From Ficedula albicollis (taxonomy: Eukaryota > Chordata > Aves > Passeriformes > Muscicapidae): a stretch of 64,000 bases of DNA. Below are positions 33,668 through 47,937 of the stretch, in pieces. The notes below the pieces were generated by a model. The model had not been told where the DNA came from. It did not search any database and worked only from the letters and a program-made list of their open reading frames with translations. Positions within the stretch are counted from its first letter, which is position 1, and each line of letters starts with the position of its first letter. A program made the translations under genes and the position numbers. The stretch is from the NCBI RefSeq assembly GCF_000247815.1, contig NC_021684.1, forward strand, positions 11,267,162 to 11,331,161, given 5' to 3'.

Positions 33668-33717
33668 GGGGAGAAAAAAAAAAAAAAAGAAAAAAGAAAA
33701 AAGGGGGGAAAAAAAGA
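33668..33717 (+). repeat. 50-bp homopurine run with a natural A-G-A core
   Basis: Only A and G occur from 33668 to 33717, including an A15 run and an A6-G6-A7 core. It is a natural-sized version of the A-G-A layout seen at 16311-17144. Homopurine runs of this kind can form triplex DNA and are common in vertebrate non-coding DNA. Confidence 0.9.
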
Positions 33718-35009
33718 CTTGTTTTTTACAATCTGGGAGGCATCCACTTAGCAATAAATAGCAGAGCATTCATTTAGCAATATCCCCTTTCCTCCACCCA
33801 CTCAGCCTGGGCTAAGCTTTTACCACCTCATAGTCTATTCATTCTCAAAATCCATCGGGATGCAAACAAGTACTCAGAGGAGATGAAGGAGCTGTGCCTT
33901 CCTGTGTATGAATCACTAGAGCAGACTCACCGTGTTCAAGTGAGTCTCAGTAAAGGCACTTTGATGAGAGTTTCTCTCCAAGAACATGAATAGAACGGTT
34001 GAGTAGAACATTCTGGTCTGCACAGGCTTTGAGGTGCCTCTCCCCAGTCCTGGCCCTGGACATGCCCAGCAGCATCAGGAGAGTGAGGGGACTCAGCTGA
34101 ACTGCTGCTGTCTGACTGCTCCCTTCCCAGACACTGTGACTTCCAGGGCAGGACTTTTACAGCTTCACTCACAACTTGAAAGTTTCCTATCACAAACAAT
34201 TATCTGTTGAATGTTTTAGATACTTTCACAATCTGAGTTGCATTGCTGGTCTTCCAGAAACTTGGCATAGCACATTAACAGATGGTCTTTTTGGCATTTG
34301 AAGAGTTTTGCTTTTTTGCTTTGGTCAGATTTAGGAATTTGGCCTGCCCCAGGTAGCAGCTTCTTTTACTGGCTTCCTGCATTGATGAAGAGATCAAGGA
34401 TCTCAATCATAAGCAGTCCTGCTGAGCAGTAGCTGTACAAATGCTGAACAAAAAGACATCTCATGCTTTTTACTTCACTTTGAAATAGATATTTAGATGT
34501 GAGACAAGAAGATCTTTCTTCCTCACAATAAGCACATGGAGCAGCATAAAGAGATGGCCAGCAGAAAAAAGTTCTTTCACGGAACTCCCCAGAGGAGGGG
34601 CTGAATAGATTGGTAAACAGGACTAGGTCTGAAACGGGCTTTGGGAAACATCTACAGAGCACTGGTTCAATGTGTTTTCTTCTCTCATCACTTAAAATCA
34701 CCCAGACATACACACACACGTAGCAAACACAGATTTCACTTAGCATGTACCCAACAGTGTCTGGTTAATTTTTTTAATCATCCATTCTTTGCTCATAAAA
34801 GCAAGCACACACACAAAAACCTGTGAATTTCAATCTTTCCCTTTGGGTGATGATTTTACTGTTATTATTTCTAGACACTCAGACTCCTGACAGCTCTGTA
34901 GTTTATTGCAATTCTCAAAAAAAAGCCCAGAGAATGCTGACTAATCCTGTTTTTGAGGGAAAGAATAATCAGTGATGCAGACAGCTGTGAGACATAACCT
35001 GGTCAAAGC

Positions 35010-35480
35010 ACGAAACTGCAACGCCATGGAAACACACCCCTGTGCATGCCTATAGGGAGCTGGACATGTGCTCTGGCAGGATAGTTCTTACCCAGTGTCA
35101 CACACGCTACTTCTGCATCAGCTGCTGCTGTGGATCTCGGATCTAAAGAGCTGCAGAGCCCACTAGATGCCTAATCAGCCACGATTAATTCAAATGGAGC
35201 TTTCCCATTCACAGGAACACTCCCTGCTCCCGAACAAGAGCAAGAGTGTTCTCAATTGTCTCAACATGCTCTATAAAGCGTGATGAAAGACGACAAGAAA
35301 TTTTCCTCGAGAAAGACAACAGCCTACTCAGGTTTTAATAAACGTGTACATTTAGTTCTTCATGAGTGCAGACTTTTATTACCTGTGGCAAGCCAAAACT
35401 GCTTAGCAACACACGCCTCTGGGATAGTCCCTTTAGAGCTCTCAGAGCCCAAATTAACATACCAAACACGCTAAGGTTTG
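35010..35480. other. CpG-enriched patch, possible regulatory element
   Basis: About a dozen CpG dinucleotides occur here, well above the surrounding density. A TATA-like box (tataaag, 35272-35278) sits in the middle. Open frames of 64 codons (35280-35474) and 108 codons (35366-35692) follow it but match nothing I recognise. Base composition is only moderately GC-rich, so it is not a classical CpG island. Retained CpG suggests low germline methylation, as at enhancers or promoters, but this is inference. Confidence 0.3.
35272..35278 (+). promoter_or_regulatory. TATA-like box
   Basis: tataaag within a CpG-enriched patch. A start site would be expected near 35300. No transcript structure can be verified from sequence alone, and such heptamers are frequent by chance. 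Confidence 0.2.
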
Positions 35481-38400
35481 CTTCTCTTTGTTCCTCTCAC
35501 AGTCCCATCTGCCATTTCCTTAAAGTGATACCCAGTTTCAACAACACACACCACTCACACGAGAAAGATTCATCCTGGCAGGTTTGTAGCTACATCTGCT
35601 GTTCCTTGCATAAGACTTGTATATTTCAGAAATGGCAAGTCACGTCCTTGGCAGCCCATTCTCACCTGTGTACTACAGCAGACAACAGCTAAGTAAGTTC
35701 TCTGAATCAGCCTCTAGCTTTAGGGTACATGTAGGTGGAACTATTTCCCCCTGGTAGTTTTTCTTACTCAAGGAAGAAGGTGGGTGAAAGGTAAGATATT
35801 TTCTTTCTTATTTAAGATGGTGCAAGGTAAGAACTTTTTCAAATATGTATATTATTCATAAAATTCACTTCTACAGCAGCCAGAATTGTGCACTGAAAAG
35901 GCACCACACAAATCCTGGACAGGAGTGCAAACCTACAGTGGAGAAAGGGAACAAGGTGGGGTAGACAGGGCTGATGCAGAAAACCAAAGCAACAAACAAA
36001 TAAAACCCAAAAAAACCACACACCAGATTCTATTAGAGGTCTTGCACTGAAACACCCAAAATCATCAGCTCTAACCAAAAATCCCACCCAAACGCTTAGA
36101 TTACATTCTAAGCACTCTCAATGATTTCTTGGTCACTCCCTGCCTCAGTTTCCTCAGTTACACAGCCATGAGATTAAATCTTATTTGCCAATACAGAATG
36201 TGGATGACAGCGGTGTGGGGGGTGGTGGTGGCACCATTTTCCTCTCTTAATCTGGGACACTGCCCATGAATTACTGCTCACTTCATGCAAAGGCTCTGAC
36301 CTTGGTTTTTTCCCTTGAAAATGCTCAGAAATTCTCTCCCAACCATAAAATTTCATGTGGAAGAACCACAGCAGCTGCATCAGCCAAATTCAGCTTCTAT
36401 AACCCCTGTAAAATGTAAAGAGATTCATAAACCCAATGTGGAGAAAGAAAAGTTCCTCCAAAACTGTCCTGAGCCAGCCAAGGCCTTCTTGTGCCATCAG
36501 TTGTACCAAACCTCTTGGTACTTTAATTCCAGCCAGACAACAACATGAGTGTTATCCTATGGAAAATGAGTTGTACCAACAAAAAGAGGTGTTACAGGTT
36601 TCCAGGTAAATAGGAAACTAAGATGGATAAAGCAAGTGCAAATAAAAGAGAACAGCCTGACATCACAGAAGTACATGCCAGGAGCTTCACACTCAGCTGC
36701 CCAATCCAGCTCTCCAAATATACCCAGAGGGTGAAACAAGGGTCTGCACCAGCAAGATAACACTGGGATAAATGAACCCAGACAGCTCAGAGAGCCTTCC
36801 TCACCTGCTGCCCTGGACCTTCCCACCTGGTCCTGCCAGCTCCAGGCAGACAGGGCTCTCCTCCAGTGCCTTTTGGGATGAGGGGACAACGCCAGTACTC
36901 TCCACTCCCGGAGCAGCCAAGCTGCTCATTCCTGCAGCAAACACCACTGAACACAGCTCTTTTAAACACTCTAAGCCCACCCACCTCTGCTGAGCAGAGC
37001 CTCCTGCCCAGCCCCAAACCCCACCAGCTGCACTGGTGTCCCTGAGCACCTGGGTGCTTTCAGACAGTCACAGCCCCTGACAGCTGCAGTCACCACCCCT
37101 CAGCTCTCACAGGGGAAGAAGGAAAGAGAGAAATTGCTAGAAAAGAGTCACCTTCCTCCCAGTGTCCTGCCCAGGGCTGTTAGCTGACTCCCTGCTGAGA
37201 GATGTACACCTGTCCCTCAGCACTTCCCACAAGCAGGCTCTGGAGCCTGTTGGGAAATGACAGCTTTCCCCAGGGCTGAGACGGGGATGGGCAGAAATTT
37301 GGAAGCCCCCTTCTCCTCCTGGTAAAATGTGAAGTGTTGTGGGGTCTGTTTTCAAATTAGCAGAGTACTTCAGGCATTACAAAGCTTGTGTTCTTGCAAT
37401 AAAGAAGAAGCCGTGGACTACTGTGGCCACCAGCTGAGGTACTGCTTTGCTTTGAAAAGCATGAGGTGATAGGAGGCCAGAGCACACAATTAATGCAGTT
37501 TTTATAAGATCTCTGCACAGCCACAAGTCACTGCATGATTTTACATCCTGCTCTAGACATCCTGTAAAACTACCTCTACCTCTCCCTTGAGGTCACATCC
37601 ATCTTTACAGTGAGTACGAAGAATATCTGAAACTTTGTTCAACAGGCAGGTTAACCTGCCTTCTCAAACCAAAGAACATGTGTGGTTAGGGCTGTGATTT
37701 TCCCTGATGCATCAGAATCATCTGTTTCATGGAAAGGACCACAGGGTTGACAGAAAGCCCTGACCTACTCAATTTCCCAGGAAGAATCCTTGGTGGTGTA
37801 AAGTCTGTCCTCCTCTGTTTAAAAAGGAAGCTATAAGACTAAGACTTAGCTCATTCCTCCCACACATCACTCCTTTAAAGTACCACACCACTGCCCTAGG
37901 TTGATGCAGTTTATTCAGCTTTCTTCACTATTCTCAGCTTAGAGCTGATGAAATCATTTATCCTGTAACTTGATAGTAAAATTCACCTATAGAATGCACA
38001 CAAGCTCCCAACTGGCTGCCAGATGACAAGAAAGCCATCTGATTTCTATTAACGTCATTGGATTTGAACCTGAGAGCTGAAAAGCCCCACATCTCACAGC
38101 CAGTCCTTGGCTGAGTCCCTTCCCTGCTGCTCTGCTTTCTTTGAAGATTGAGATTCCATTCACACAAGTCTGGCCAAGCACCACCTCCAGCCCCAGCTAA
38201 ACTAAAGCCAGCTACCCACGTGAATGATGAGCACAAACTTAACCAAGCAAATCTTTGAAATGCAGTGTCTGAGCAGACACTTGGAGGTGGTCTCTCCTAC
38301 AAGTATAGCCAAGCCACCTGCACCTGCATCTTCCAGGAAAAGAACTTCAAATACAGCAAAGATTTTAAATTTACAGTTAAGTGTGGCTGCTCACACCACA

Positions 38401-41400
38401 CTGCAGTTTAAAAGCCATGAGGCAAAGGTATGCTAATCAACCCAGATCTGTGGCAAAGCTTATAACAAAACCCAACTCTCTCTGCCTATAGTGTTAAGCT
38501 GTGACTAGAAACACAACCTTCCTTTATATTAACACCTCCTCTGCCCAGTGTCATTGAGAATAACAGATAAAAATTGCAGCAACACAACTGGAGTGGAAAT
38601 TAGTTGGAAGTCTTTGATAAGATTGTCTTCATTGCAAGGTGATATTGCTATGTTAGCTTCCAGCTGACACACAGAGAACTGGCAATAGCTTTGTGGTCTT
38701 GCATGGAGCCTGGAATGGATCCATTCCCCCTTCTTCAGTTGAAAACTGAATGTCATGCATTGATTTTCTGCTCAGCCTAGAGCTGTCCTTCACGACCTGG
38801 GGGCTCAGGCAGTTGCCCTGAGAGCTCAGCCTAGAACTGGAGATTTTGACAGAAAGTTCTGCTAGATGTTACACCATAACTTTGTTTGAAGGATGTGGAG
38901 GAAATGCTGTCCACCCTGTTAACTGCGTAAAAGGCTGTTTGAACCGTAGTTACCTGTTGGCACAGAGCTCAGTTAGGCAATCTTAATTGTTTGCATTTGA
39001 TTATACATATAAAGAAAATGTGGAGCTGTGTCACATTGAACTGAGATATTTTCAAAAGGACGTGGATAAACAGCTCAGGAACACACTGCAGGAACACTTG
39101 GAAGTCTGCCAGGGGAAAAACAGAGGAGAGAGACCTCAGGTCAACCTTCTACATTCGTTCATCTAGTTGTTCATCTATTCACAGTCACCATCCTCCTCCT
39201 TAAGTGCTAGTGGGTTATGGTAGAGCATAAAGAAGGAAAGTTTTGAGTGGAAAAACACAAAATCAGTGTCCTCATATGGTGGCCAGTCCTTGTGTTTGGG
39301 CTGGGCTCTCCCACAGCATCTACATTTTGGGAGAGTGAAGGTGCACGTTGCTCACATGCAGAGAAACACAGCAACAGACACATGTCATGGGGTTTTATGG
39401 GACTGGTGGCAGCCTAAAAATACATGGGGGAGCACAAAGTGTTCTAGTCACCCAGTGTACAGGCATACCCCACTCCCTGTGGCCAGGCTCTCCGAGGGCA
39501 TTTATTGTGTAGTGTGGAGTTTTGGTAATGGGGACACTACCAGAGATACAGAAAGGCAGATGGTTTGGTTAACAGAGGATGCACTGTAACTGTTTTGTAG
39601 AGGAAAAATGTAGAAGTGACTAAGGGAGGAAAAACAGGAGAGAAAGAAGATATTTAATGATTTAATGTCAAAGGGCTCCAATGTACATCCAGAGTTTTAG
39701 CATCAGCCTTTTTGGGTCAACACACGCTTATATGGAATAATTCCTGGGTGGTGAGAAAGCAAATAAATGTAGTTCTGTAAGCTGTGTGTCAGAATGCTCC
39801 TGACAGCTGTAGGTGATTTATAACTTACTAGACACTGAGATCAGTGCTTGGACCACACTGGCTCTTTTCCTAGGACAAGGCACAGGTCTGTGTAACACAG
39901 AGGTTTTAGGGCCTATCTGTCCATCTGAGACATTCATGGGACATCAGGTTTCTGATGCCAGGGAAAAGAAGTTTCCATTTACTGCTCCTGGCTCTGCCCA
40001 ATGAGCTGCAGCATGTCATGTGCACCACTAGTGCTTCAGCTGCTTTGTTTGCTTACAAAGCAGATGTTTGACAGGCACAGAAATAATTCCTTCAAGATCT
40101 GCAACAGCTGTGGCCAGCTCTTATTCAGATAAGAGGCTCTATATTTCTACAGCCACCCTGCCAAGGCCTTATGCAACTTGGTTAAATTGCCTTTTGAGAC
40201 ACTGCCTTGCCAGCTCGAATAAGTGGCAGATACCTCGCTATGGGAGAAGAAAATAACTCTTTTGTTAGACGTCAATTTGCTTTTCCTTTGGGCTCACATT
40301 TTGAAACACTTTATTTTTTCCTTCTTCTGTGAAGGTTTTCATAATGTGGAGTCTTCATGCATCAAAACATGTGCTGTTCCTGCCCCTGCCAGCCTTGTGT
40401 GCTTTGGTGTGCAGGCACATCAGTTCTGTCTCCGTAGAACAGAGAGCTTTCCTGAGGTCCATTGCTGGACTCATTGGTGTTGAGTGGCCATTTTCATAAC
40501 CCCAGACCTCATCCTCTCTTGCTGACACTGTTCACTCTGTGCAGGGCAGAGTGTACAGCTGACATGGGAAGTTTAAAAGATTGTCTTTCTAGAACTATAA
40601 TATCATCCTTTAAGGAAGAGGAAAGAGAAACCAGGCTGAGCTCACCAAAATCTTCCTCTCAACAGGCAGAGAAGAGTCTCAAGATATTTTTGCACACAAA
40701 TTGGAAATGTAGGAACACACAGTGCAGAGGTACTCACTCTGTGTGGACAAGACATCCACAGTAGCTTAACACTGACCTAGTACTGTACCCACTCAGTAGA
40801 GCCAGCCCAGCATCAGGGATTAGTGCTGGTCTCAACAGCTCCAGGTGCTGCAGGCTCAGCTCTTCTTGGCTTAAGTGAGTTCTTCTGTAGTCCCTATCTA
40901 TAGTGTTATCACAACTTCCTGGTTCACTGAAACCACACCTGGCTCAGAATTTAAACACAGGACCTGTGCACATGAGGCAACAGAAAGTCTACCTGGCACA
41001 TTTCACATGTGTTTTTTTGATCCTTGAAGTAACAGGATATGTGCTGATGACATGGAAGAGCTGACGCCAAAGAACGCAGAATTAACTGCAGATCTTTAAT
41101 TAGGAACACCTTGGTAAAAACACAGATAGAAGAAAAACTTCCATATTTCCAATGAGAAGCTGAGAATAAAACTGAGTTTCAGCAGTTCAGACATGAATTT
41201 CCTCCAGGTTGATTGCTCTGGGAGAGGCCATCACAAAGGCAGATCTAGGAAATAGAAAAACCATGAGCAAACAACAGCACATGACCACTCATTGTAAAAC
41301 AGCAGTCATAAAAGCTGAAAGGAACTGTTAACACTTCACCCTCTATTGTACCTTCCTCTGCAGGACTTCACTGGAGACATGTGCCAGATTGTGACACCTC

Positions 41401-43657
41401 TGCACCTTGCTATCTACCTGACCCCATTTGATTTTATGGTTCAAAGCATTATCTGAAGTACAAAGGGATCAAACTCCTGCCCTAGCTGGTACAGCGTCAG
41501 CCAGCTTAGCACTGATTAAAATGTTGAGTCAAAAATTGCTGTTGCTTTCTCTTGGCATTAGTTTTGATATTCAATCCAATGTATAGCAAAGTTGCAAATA
41601 CAGAAGTCTGATAATCAAAGTACTTGCCGAGAAAAAATGGAAAACTGCCTGAGGTGCTCAGCACTGCTCTCAGTGGTTGATACACTGCACATGCAACATT
41701 ATTTACTGCATGAAAAGGTATGAAGGACTCTGCTCTTACACCTGATCTTCCAGATTCAGACGAGGGACCAGCTTAGTTCCTCCTTGGAAAGGTCACTGAG
41801 GTCAGGCCCATTGGGGTAAGGGAAGGTGAATCAGGAGCCTGCTCTGTGCTACACTTCACCCCTGCTGAAAGAAAGGTCACCCACAAGGGCAATTCCACAG
41901 TGAGTAAAGTGGTGATCATTAGATCATCACAGCATGGCACAATCCTACTGTTGTTACAATGATCCTCATAAAAAAAATCTTCATGAGGCTTCTCTTGGGT
42001 GTAGCTATCATTAATAAGTGTTTTGTCTTGCAATTTATCTCAGTTAAGTTAAATGAAAATTCCACTAAGAAATAATGTCCACACAGCAATGGTATGCATG
42101 ATGTGTTCCTGCAGGTAGCCAACATTTAAAAGAGCTAAAAATATCTCAAATGGTTTTTATGGACATTTTACAGAACTGAGAAATTAAATTACTTTACATG
42201 GGAGGAAATTAGAAATTTTTTTTCTGGCCAATATTGTGGGGGATTTCTGGAAACCTGAAATCACATTGTGAATCCATTTTTCAAAGGAGAAAGAGATGGA
42301 GCAGAATTTCCTCAAAATTTTCTGTTGTTTCCTCAGCTCCCAGGTGCAAATTGTATTGATGCCTTCCTTTTGGCCTCCTCCTCTGAATTTTGAGTGTTTA
42401 GAGGCTTCTCAGCTCTTGCCAGGCTTATTGAGGTAGAGACTGCCTGGATGTCCCTGCCTGTACATCCCCTTCACAGACCAGCACTGGGGGTCTTCTGCTC
42501 TGCCATAATCAATCAACATCTCAGAATACTCATCAGAACCTTTCTTTGTGTCATGTTCAGGTGTTGAAATGCCCACTAATACCAGAAATGCTTCAGTATG
42601 GGAATCAGACTAATTAGACACTGTACCTTAGTGTTTCAGCCAGTAGTCCACACTTTGAGTCAAAGCAAGCAGCTGAAGCCCTGATGGAGGGCAATGGAGC
42701 CCTCTCATTTATCAATGGCACAGAGCAACTAAAATAACAGCTGCCCAAGAAGACAAGGAAGAATACTTTGAAGCGCTAGTGCAGTCTTGGGAGCTATTTC
42801 ACAGTAAAAATCTTCATTACAGTGTTGCTCTTTAACCAAGTATTTCCATTTCTGGTTCTCATTGCTGGTGTTTTAGCTTATAGAGGTTTTTCAGAATGGG
42901 TAGGATCTTCACTTCCCCTGAACAATTGCTCAACATGCTCACAATTTTGAGACAATCTCTATTAGTCAAGGGCAGAACTTGGACTGCCATGCCAGAATTT
43001 GGCATTTGCAACTTTTCTGCAAGCATATTTTTTGGTTTAACCCTCAGGTCAGACATTTAGCTGCTATATATAGAAATTACTTTCTGTGGACCCAACTCAA
43101 ATTAATCTCAGTGTCCAAACAGGGAATTATTGTTCACAAGTGATTGCACTTAGAGTTGCAACACAGGGGAGAGTGGTTTTTTTCCTTTTTGCTTTTTTCC
43201 CCCTTGTTGCCTTTGGAAATTTCACAACCATCAGTTAGCCAGACTCAGTCTGAGCTGAGGATCTTGCAACACTGCTTCATCAATGCCACTGAAAAACAAA
43301 TCTGTACACTGTCATAACTTTCATTGATCCACCAGGTTGGATCCAAGCTGATAGTAGATCAGATGAGGTCTCAGGGAAAAAAAAGTCAGATCTCTTTGTT
43401 GAGGCTGACATGGAATTGCAGCCTGGCAGCACATCAGCCTGGTTAGCACAGAGACCCACGGCCCAAGGCTTCAGCCAGGACAAACCCTGACACAGTGCAG
43501 TAATCAGGCGTGTCCCACCACAGAGGATTCTCACATCCTGGAGCTGTGGGCACAGCCAGGAGAGGCACCACAGCCATATTATAGGGCAGGGTCTTCAAAG
43601 GTATAGCCCAGGCCAGAGACCCCAGTGCCATTCATCTAGATAACCCCAAATAATCAA

Positions 43658-44026
43658 TGTCCACTAGTCCTGCTCTTGCCCAACAAGACAAGCTTAGGAA
43701 TGCTCTCATTGATGCTTTTGTAATATGTGACCTCGGGGCTGTTGGTTTTGTTTGCATTTTCTCTTTGTTTGCTCTCTGTTACCACGTTAATGTAGTTCTC
43801 CCTACATGTACTGTAGCCTGGGTCTCTCCCGTGATCTTGTTGTGATGTCACAAGCAGGGTTATGGCCACTTGTGACAGCACATGCTGAAACAACACTTCA
43901 GAAGATAAGGAAGCCACTGGGAGGACTGACACCCTGGGGGCAGAAATCCCACTTGTGTGTGAAATGTCCCCTGTCAATAAACCTTTAGAGAGGAGGAGAA
44001 ATATGTGGAGCTTAGGGAACTCTGCA
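43658..44026 (+). mobile_element. Weak candidate solo LTR
   Basis: The segment runs from tgtccactag to aactctgca, is flanked on both sides by tcaa (43654-43657 and 44027-44030), and contains aataaa at 43976-43981, 45 bp before the end. TG...CA ends, a 4-bp flanking duplication and a 3' poly-A signal fit a small ERV1-type LTR. Against it, the ends beyond TG/CA are not inverted, a tetramer match is easily coincidental, and I do not recognise the family. The octamer agcttagg is repeated at 43691 and 44009, so other boundaries are possible. Confidence 0.3.
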
Positions 44027-47000
44027 TCAAGCACTGGATTTTCCTTTAGATCTCACTCCAGACTCAACAGAGAGACAAAGGATCAGGACAACATGTTGAT
44101 TTGATCTCTTTCATTCTGAATTCTTGAAGGGAACAACTGAAAACGTGAGAACTGACCTTTCCTAGAACCCCTTCCGCTTTTCCTGGAAATCAGTCCTCAG
44201 TCACATGATAGGGTTTTGCTGCTCTTTAGGAATTCCAGATTCTGAATGAGGCAGACTGTAAACAAGGAAACCCGATACCTCAAGGACAGAAGGAGAGAAC
44301 AAGATGTCCATAGACACACTGGAGTGTTTTCAAGCACTGCAATGTGTTCTGTGGTTTGTTTATGGATGTGCCTGTCTCTGAGTGCACACACACTTATATA
44401 CACACACTCCTACAGAGTACATGCTATCATTTTTTCTCTCACATCACTGGAAGCAGAGTCAGGCATAAACAAAGTGACATTCTCCAGGACAGGCACTGCT
44501 CTTTCAGCCACAGCTTTGTGTCTGCAGCTCTGTGGTTTAAAACCCAGTTATTTTCTAACATAAGGCTGAGATTGCAGGGCCTCATTTGTGGGTGCAAGCA
44601 GGTGTATGAGTACCCACAAGCTGCCTCTCAATACCAGCCTCTCTTGACTAGCTGGTTACTAAAACCCTGTCTGGCTTTTACAGAATGTATCTGGCTTTGT
44701 GGCTGCTGGAGAAGAGACATGGGGTGGGCAAACAGTTTTTTTTTCAGCAAATAAGCAGCGTGGTTGAAAAAAAGAGGGCACAGATTCCTCAAAATGTACA
44801 AGGAGAAAAAAGAAACTTGGGGAATCGGGGTAGCAGCTGGATTGGTATACCTCAAGGGAAAATGACAACTGCAGGAGAAGCTGAACTGTTACACTAGAGC
44901 ATGTTCTTTCTCCTCCAAGTCAGATGGAGTTTGCAGTCTTAAGCCAAATATTTACATTAACTACTAGGAGCTCCTTATTTCTAAGACATTTTTATTCTTA
45001 GTATTAAACATTTACTCCTTATCAGAAAACTAGCCTTAAACCTAATACAGCTGGAACTCAGTCAGAAACAGGGTCAAAAATGGCTTCTTCACCCTCAATT
45101 TATAATAGACAACTTTCAGGCAGTTGGAGACAAATATTTGTTATCAAGAACTTCCCAAGTGAGTTGATTTCTTACCATTTGCAAAATGTTGATTAAGGAG
45201 CCCTGTTTGCTCCAGTCTGTTTTGGAGGCACAGCTCTGAGTGGTACTGTGAGAGAAACATACAATCACAGCATCCAGGCCATTCATTCAAGCCTTATAAA
45301 ATCCCAGTGGAAGTTACTGGATGAATTCCCATTGATCCATTAGATTTTGGATAAGTCCTGAAGTACAACAACTTTAATGATAAACACAGAGACCTCTTCC
45401 TCCTCTTTCAGCATTTTTCCTGCTATTTGAATCCTTTGCATGTCAAATGCCATTCAGGATCAGTGGCCAAAATCTCTGTCAGAAAAATAGGTGGTTTGTT
45501 TTGTGTGTGGTCACTTCAGGATTGGTGTTAGGGCTCAGTCTGAGCTCCAGGTGCTGTCTCCATCCTCTTTCTGCTGTGGAATCTCCAAGATCTTGCAATC
45601 CCAACCTAATTGTTCCTGCACTGCACAGAGTGAGGAAAGAGCCCCATGGCCAGTTTTGCCATATCCAGCTGAAATGGGCTGAGCTCTTCTGGTCACTGTG
45701 GGCAGTGACCTCTGGGTATTTATCTAAACAACTTCACAAAACAAAACTGCTTACACTGCATGTGGAGCCACCATCCAGAATCTTTTCTCTGTCCTCTCCA
45801 TTCTTATACTCTGCTTTAGCTGAGGAAACACCAAAAGCAAAACAGTACAAAGGTGTAAATCTGAAACTGCTGGAAAGAAAAAGCCTCCATCATTTCAAGG
45901 ACTCTGGCAGTAAAGCATCTTGCTTAGGCAGCTGCTGAGGACCCATTTTGTTCTAGCCCTGAGCTAAGCACCTGCCAGGCCATTTTTCTGCTGCAGTTTT
46001 ACTTTCTGTAAAAATAGAACTAATTATTAAGTGTCACTAATACAATTTATACCCACCTTAAGAGCCTAATAAATAGCAACAAATCCATGAGGAGATACAC
46101 TTAGACTTGAAATACAATGTTAATACTAATCACATAATTGAAAAATTCAGCTGCCCTGGAAAACCAGTGGAGTTATGATGTCCCTGTTGTTCCCTCCTGT
46201 CCAAGTCCAGCTACACAAACAACTCCAAGTGATTTTACCATCCTGCAGTGAGCTGCCTCTCTGCAGTTGGATACACCCTTGGATAAAAGTCACTGTGATT
46301 CCTTGGCCATGAAAACATGGGAAGATGCTTTCTACCCTCTGCAGTGTCATAGTGGGCAGCTGGGCCCTTACTGGGACAAGCCAGAAATCAGCCCCAAATT
46401 ATCTTGCTCATACAGTCATAGCCTGGAGCTGCAGCAAAACAATACTGGTCACAGATTTTCATCTCTGGAACCTCTGGAGGATCCTAATGGATTGAAACAT
46501 CTCAGAGGAAGATAAAAAAAACAGCTAACAGCAATATTTTTGGCCAATCAGCAATTTTTTTTCCCCAACAGTCCACCAGTGTGTGGATGCCTGATTGTTT
46601 ATATTCCTTCTGATATTTTTCTCTCCTATCACTTTTAACTGTGAATCCTCTCATTAGTCATACTGCACTCATTCCAGCACATCATTTAATCTTTCTTCAT
46701 CAAAACACCATTTAAACAAAGATGATCTTACTTGAAATGTGGCTGCTGTCATCACTTCCCTCTCTGCTGTATTTCTGCTCTATTCTTTTTTTAGCTAGTC
46801 ATGCCAGGTAGCTTTTGATGAGTAACACACTGTTCATCTGTTGCTGTCATGTAGCCAACAAAGCCCCAAACATGCCATCAGAAGTAAAAATAAAGCCCAT
46901 TGCATGGTACTGAAATCATCTTTTCTGCATGAGAGTGTGAGCCCTTCCCCATCAGACAGCTCTTTTCCCTACCATTCTCTTAATCCCTCTCAAGAAAATG

Positions 47001-47736
47001 TCCTGTTTATTTGCACAAAAATAAAGCACAAATCCCTTAAAGTTCACTTGAAAGAAGCATTAAAACACTAATTGCCGATAAAAGTTGCTAGATAGGGTGC
47101 AGGATACTGCACAGCTGCTTAGAGAGGCAAATTGTCCATATTGAAGTTAGTGTGAACATGCCTTTTTCTTGGCTGAAAAGTCATGTATGCAGCATGGATG
47201 TTTGCAAGCATGAGCTAATTTATGTTATGGATGAAAATGTGTTTGCAAGTAAAGTGCTGGGCTTCAGAAATGTGCTGTGTTGCCTTGCTGGTTAGAAGTG
47301 GCCAGCAGAATGCACTGTACGTGCAGCACAGATATAATCTGGATCATTGCTCAATGCCCACAGGGCCAGGGTTAATAAAGCAAAAGGGAACAGAGCACCA
47401 AAACACTCTTGATATCTGTATGTGCACCAGGGACCATTTCATTGGCTTTGTGGAGGAGCTTTCTGTCATGTAATTGCTCAATATTCAAAGCAATACTTGA
47501 TACTGCTTATCCAGGGATCTGCAGTTCCAACCAGAAAAATATATAGACTGACAAAAAGGGCAGTGTTGGGAAAGTCATAGCAGGAGTTGCAATGAAAAAG
47601 CAACTAGCTAAAGAAAGAAATTCAGTAATCAAGCAATATGACATAAAGGTTGGTCTAGGATCTCTAATGAAACTCAAACTTTGGATGTTTGGACAGCAAG
47701 GGTGTAATTCTGGAAGGAATTAAGTGATCCCCACTC

Positions 47737-47760
47737 TAATTTGAAGTGGGCTTCAAATTA
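47737..47760. repeat. Perfect 10-bp hairpin with 4-nt loop
   Basis: Arms taatttgaag and cttcaaatta pair fully around tggg. About one such stem is expected by chance in this window. Confidence 0.75.
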
Positions 47761-47937
47761 TGCCTATCAAAAAGGTAGGAATGAGGGTTCAGGATCTGGC
47801 CAATATCTGGTGGCAGAGAATTAAGCAAATGTGGAGCCTGGTTATTCCTGCATGAGAAACCAGCTCCTGTCACCAGGTACCTTCTCCCTTCCTAGAACAC
47901 CACATCAAATGCAATTTGTTAGGACCCACAGAGGAAG

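Larger units (their letters stand above)
30901..43657. other. Long unique non-coding block, no gene seen
   Basis: About 12.8 kb without recognisable exons, RNA genes or intact transposons. Frames reach at most 126 codons. It contains a 22-bp palindrome (31622-31643), a 50-bp homopurine run (33668-33717), a CpG-enriched patch with a TATA-like box (about 35.0-35.5 kb), C/A-rich low-complexity stretches (for example near 35985-36025) and a direct repeat of ctcagcctaga near 38773 and 38827. Confidence 0.65.

Noticed and set aside
45447..45938. 163-codon + frame
   Set aside because: No recognisable domain, ordinary non-coding composition and no supporting promoter or splice context; length is compatible with chance in 64 kb.
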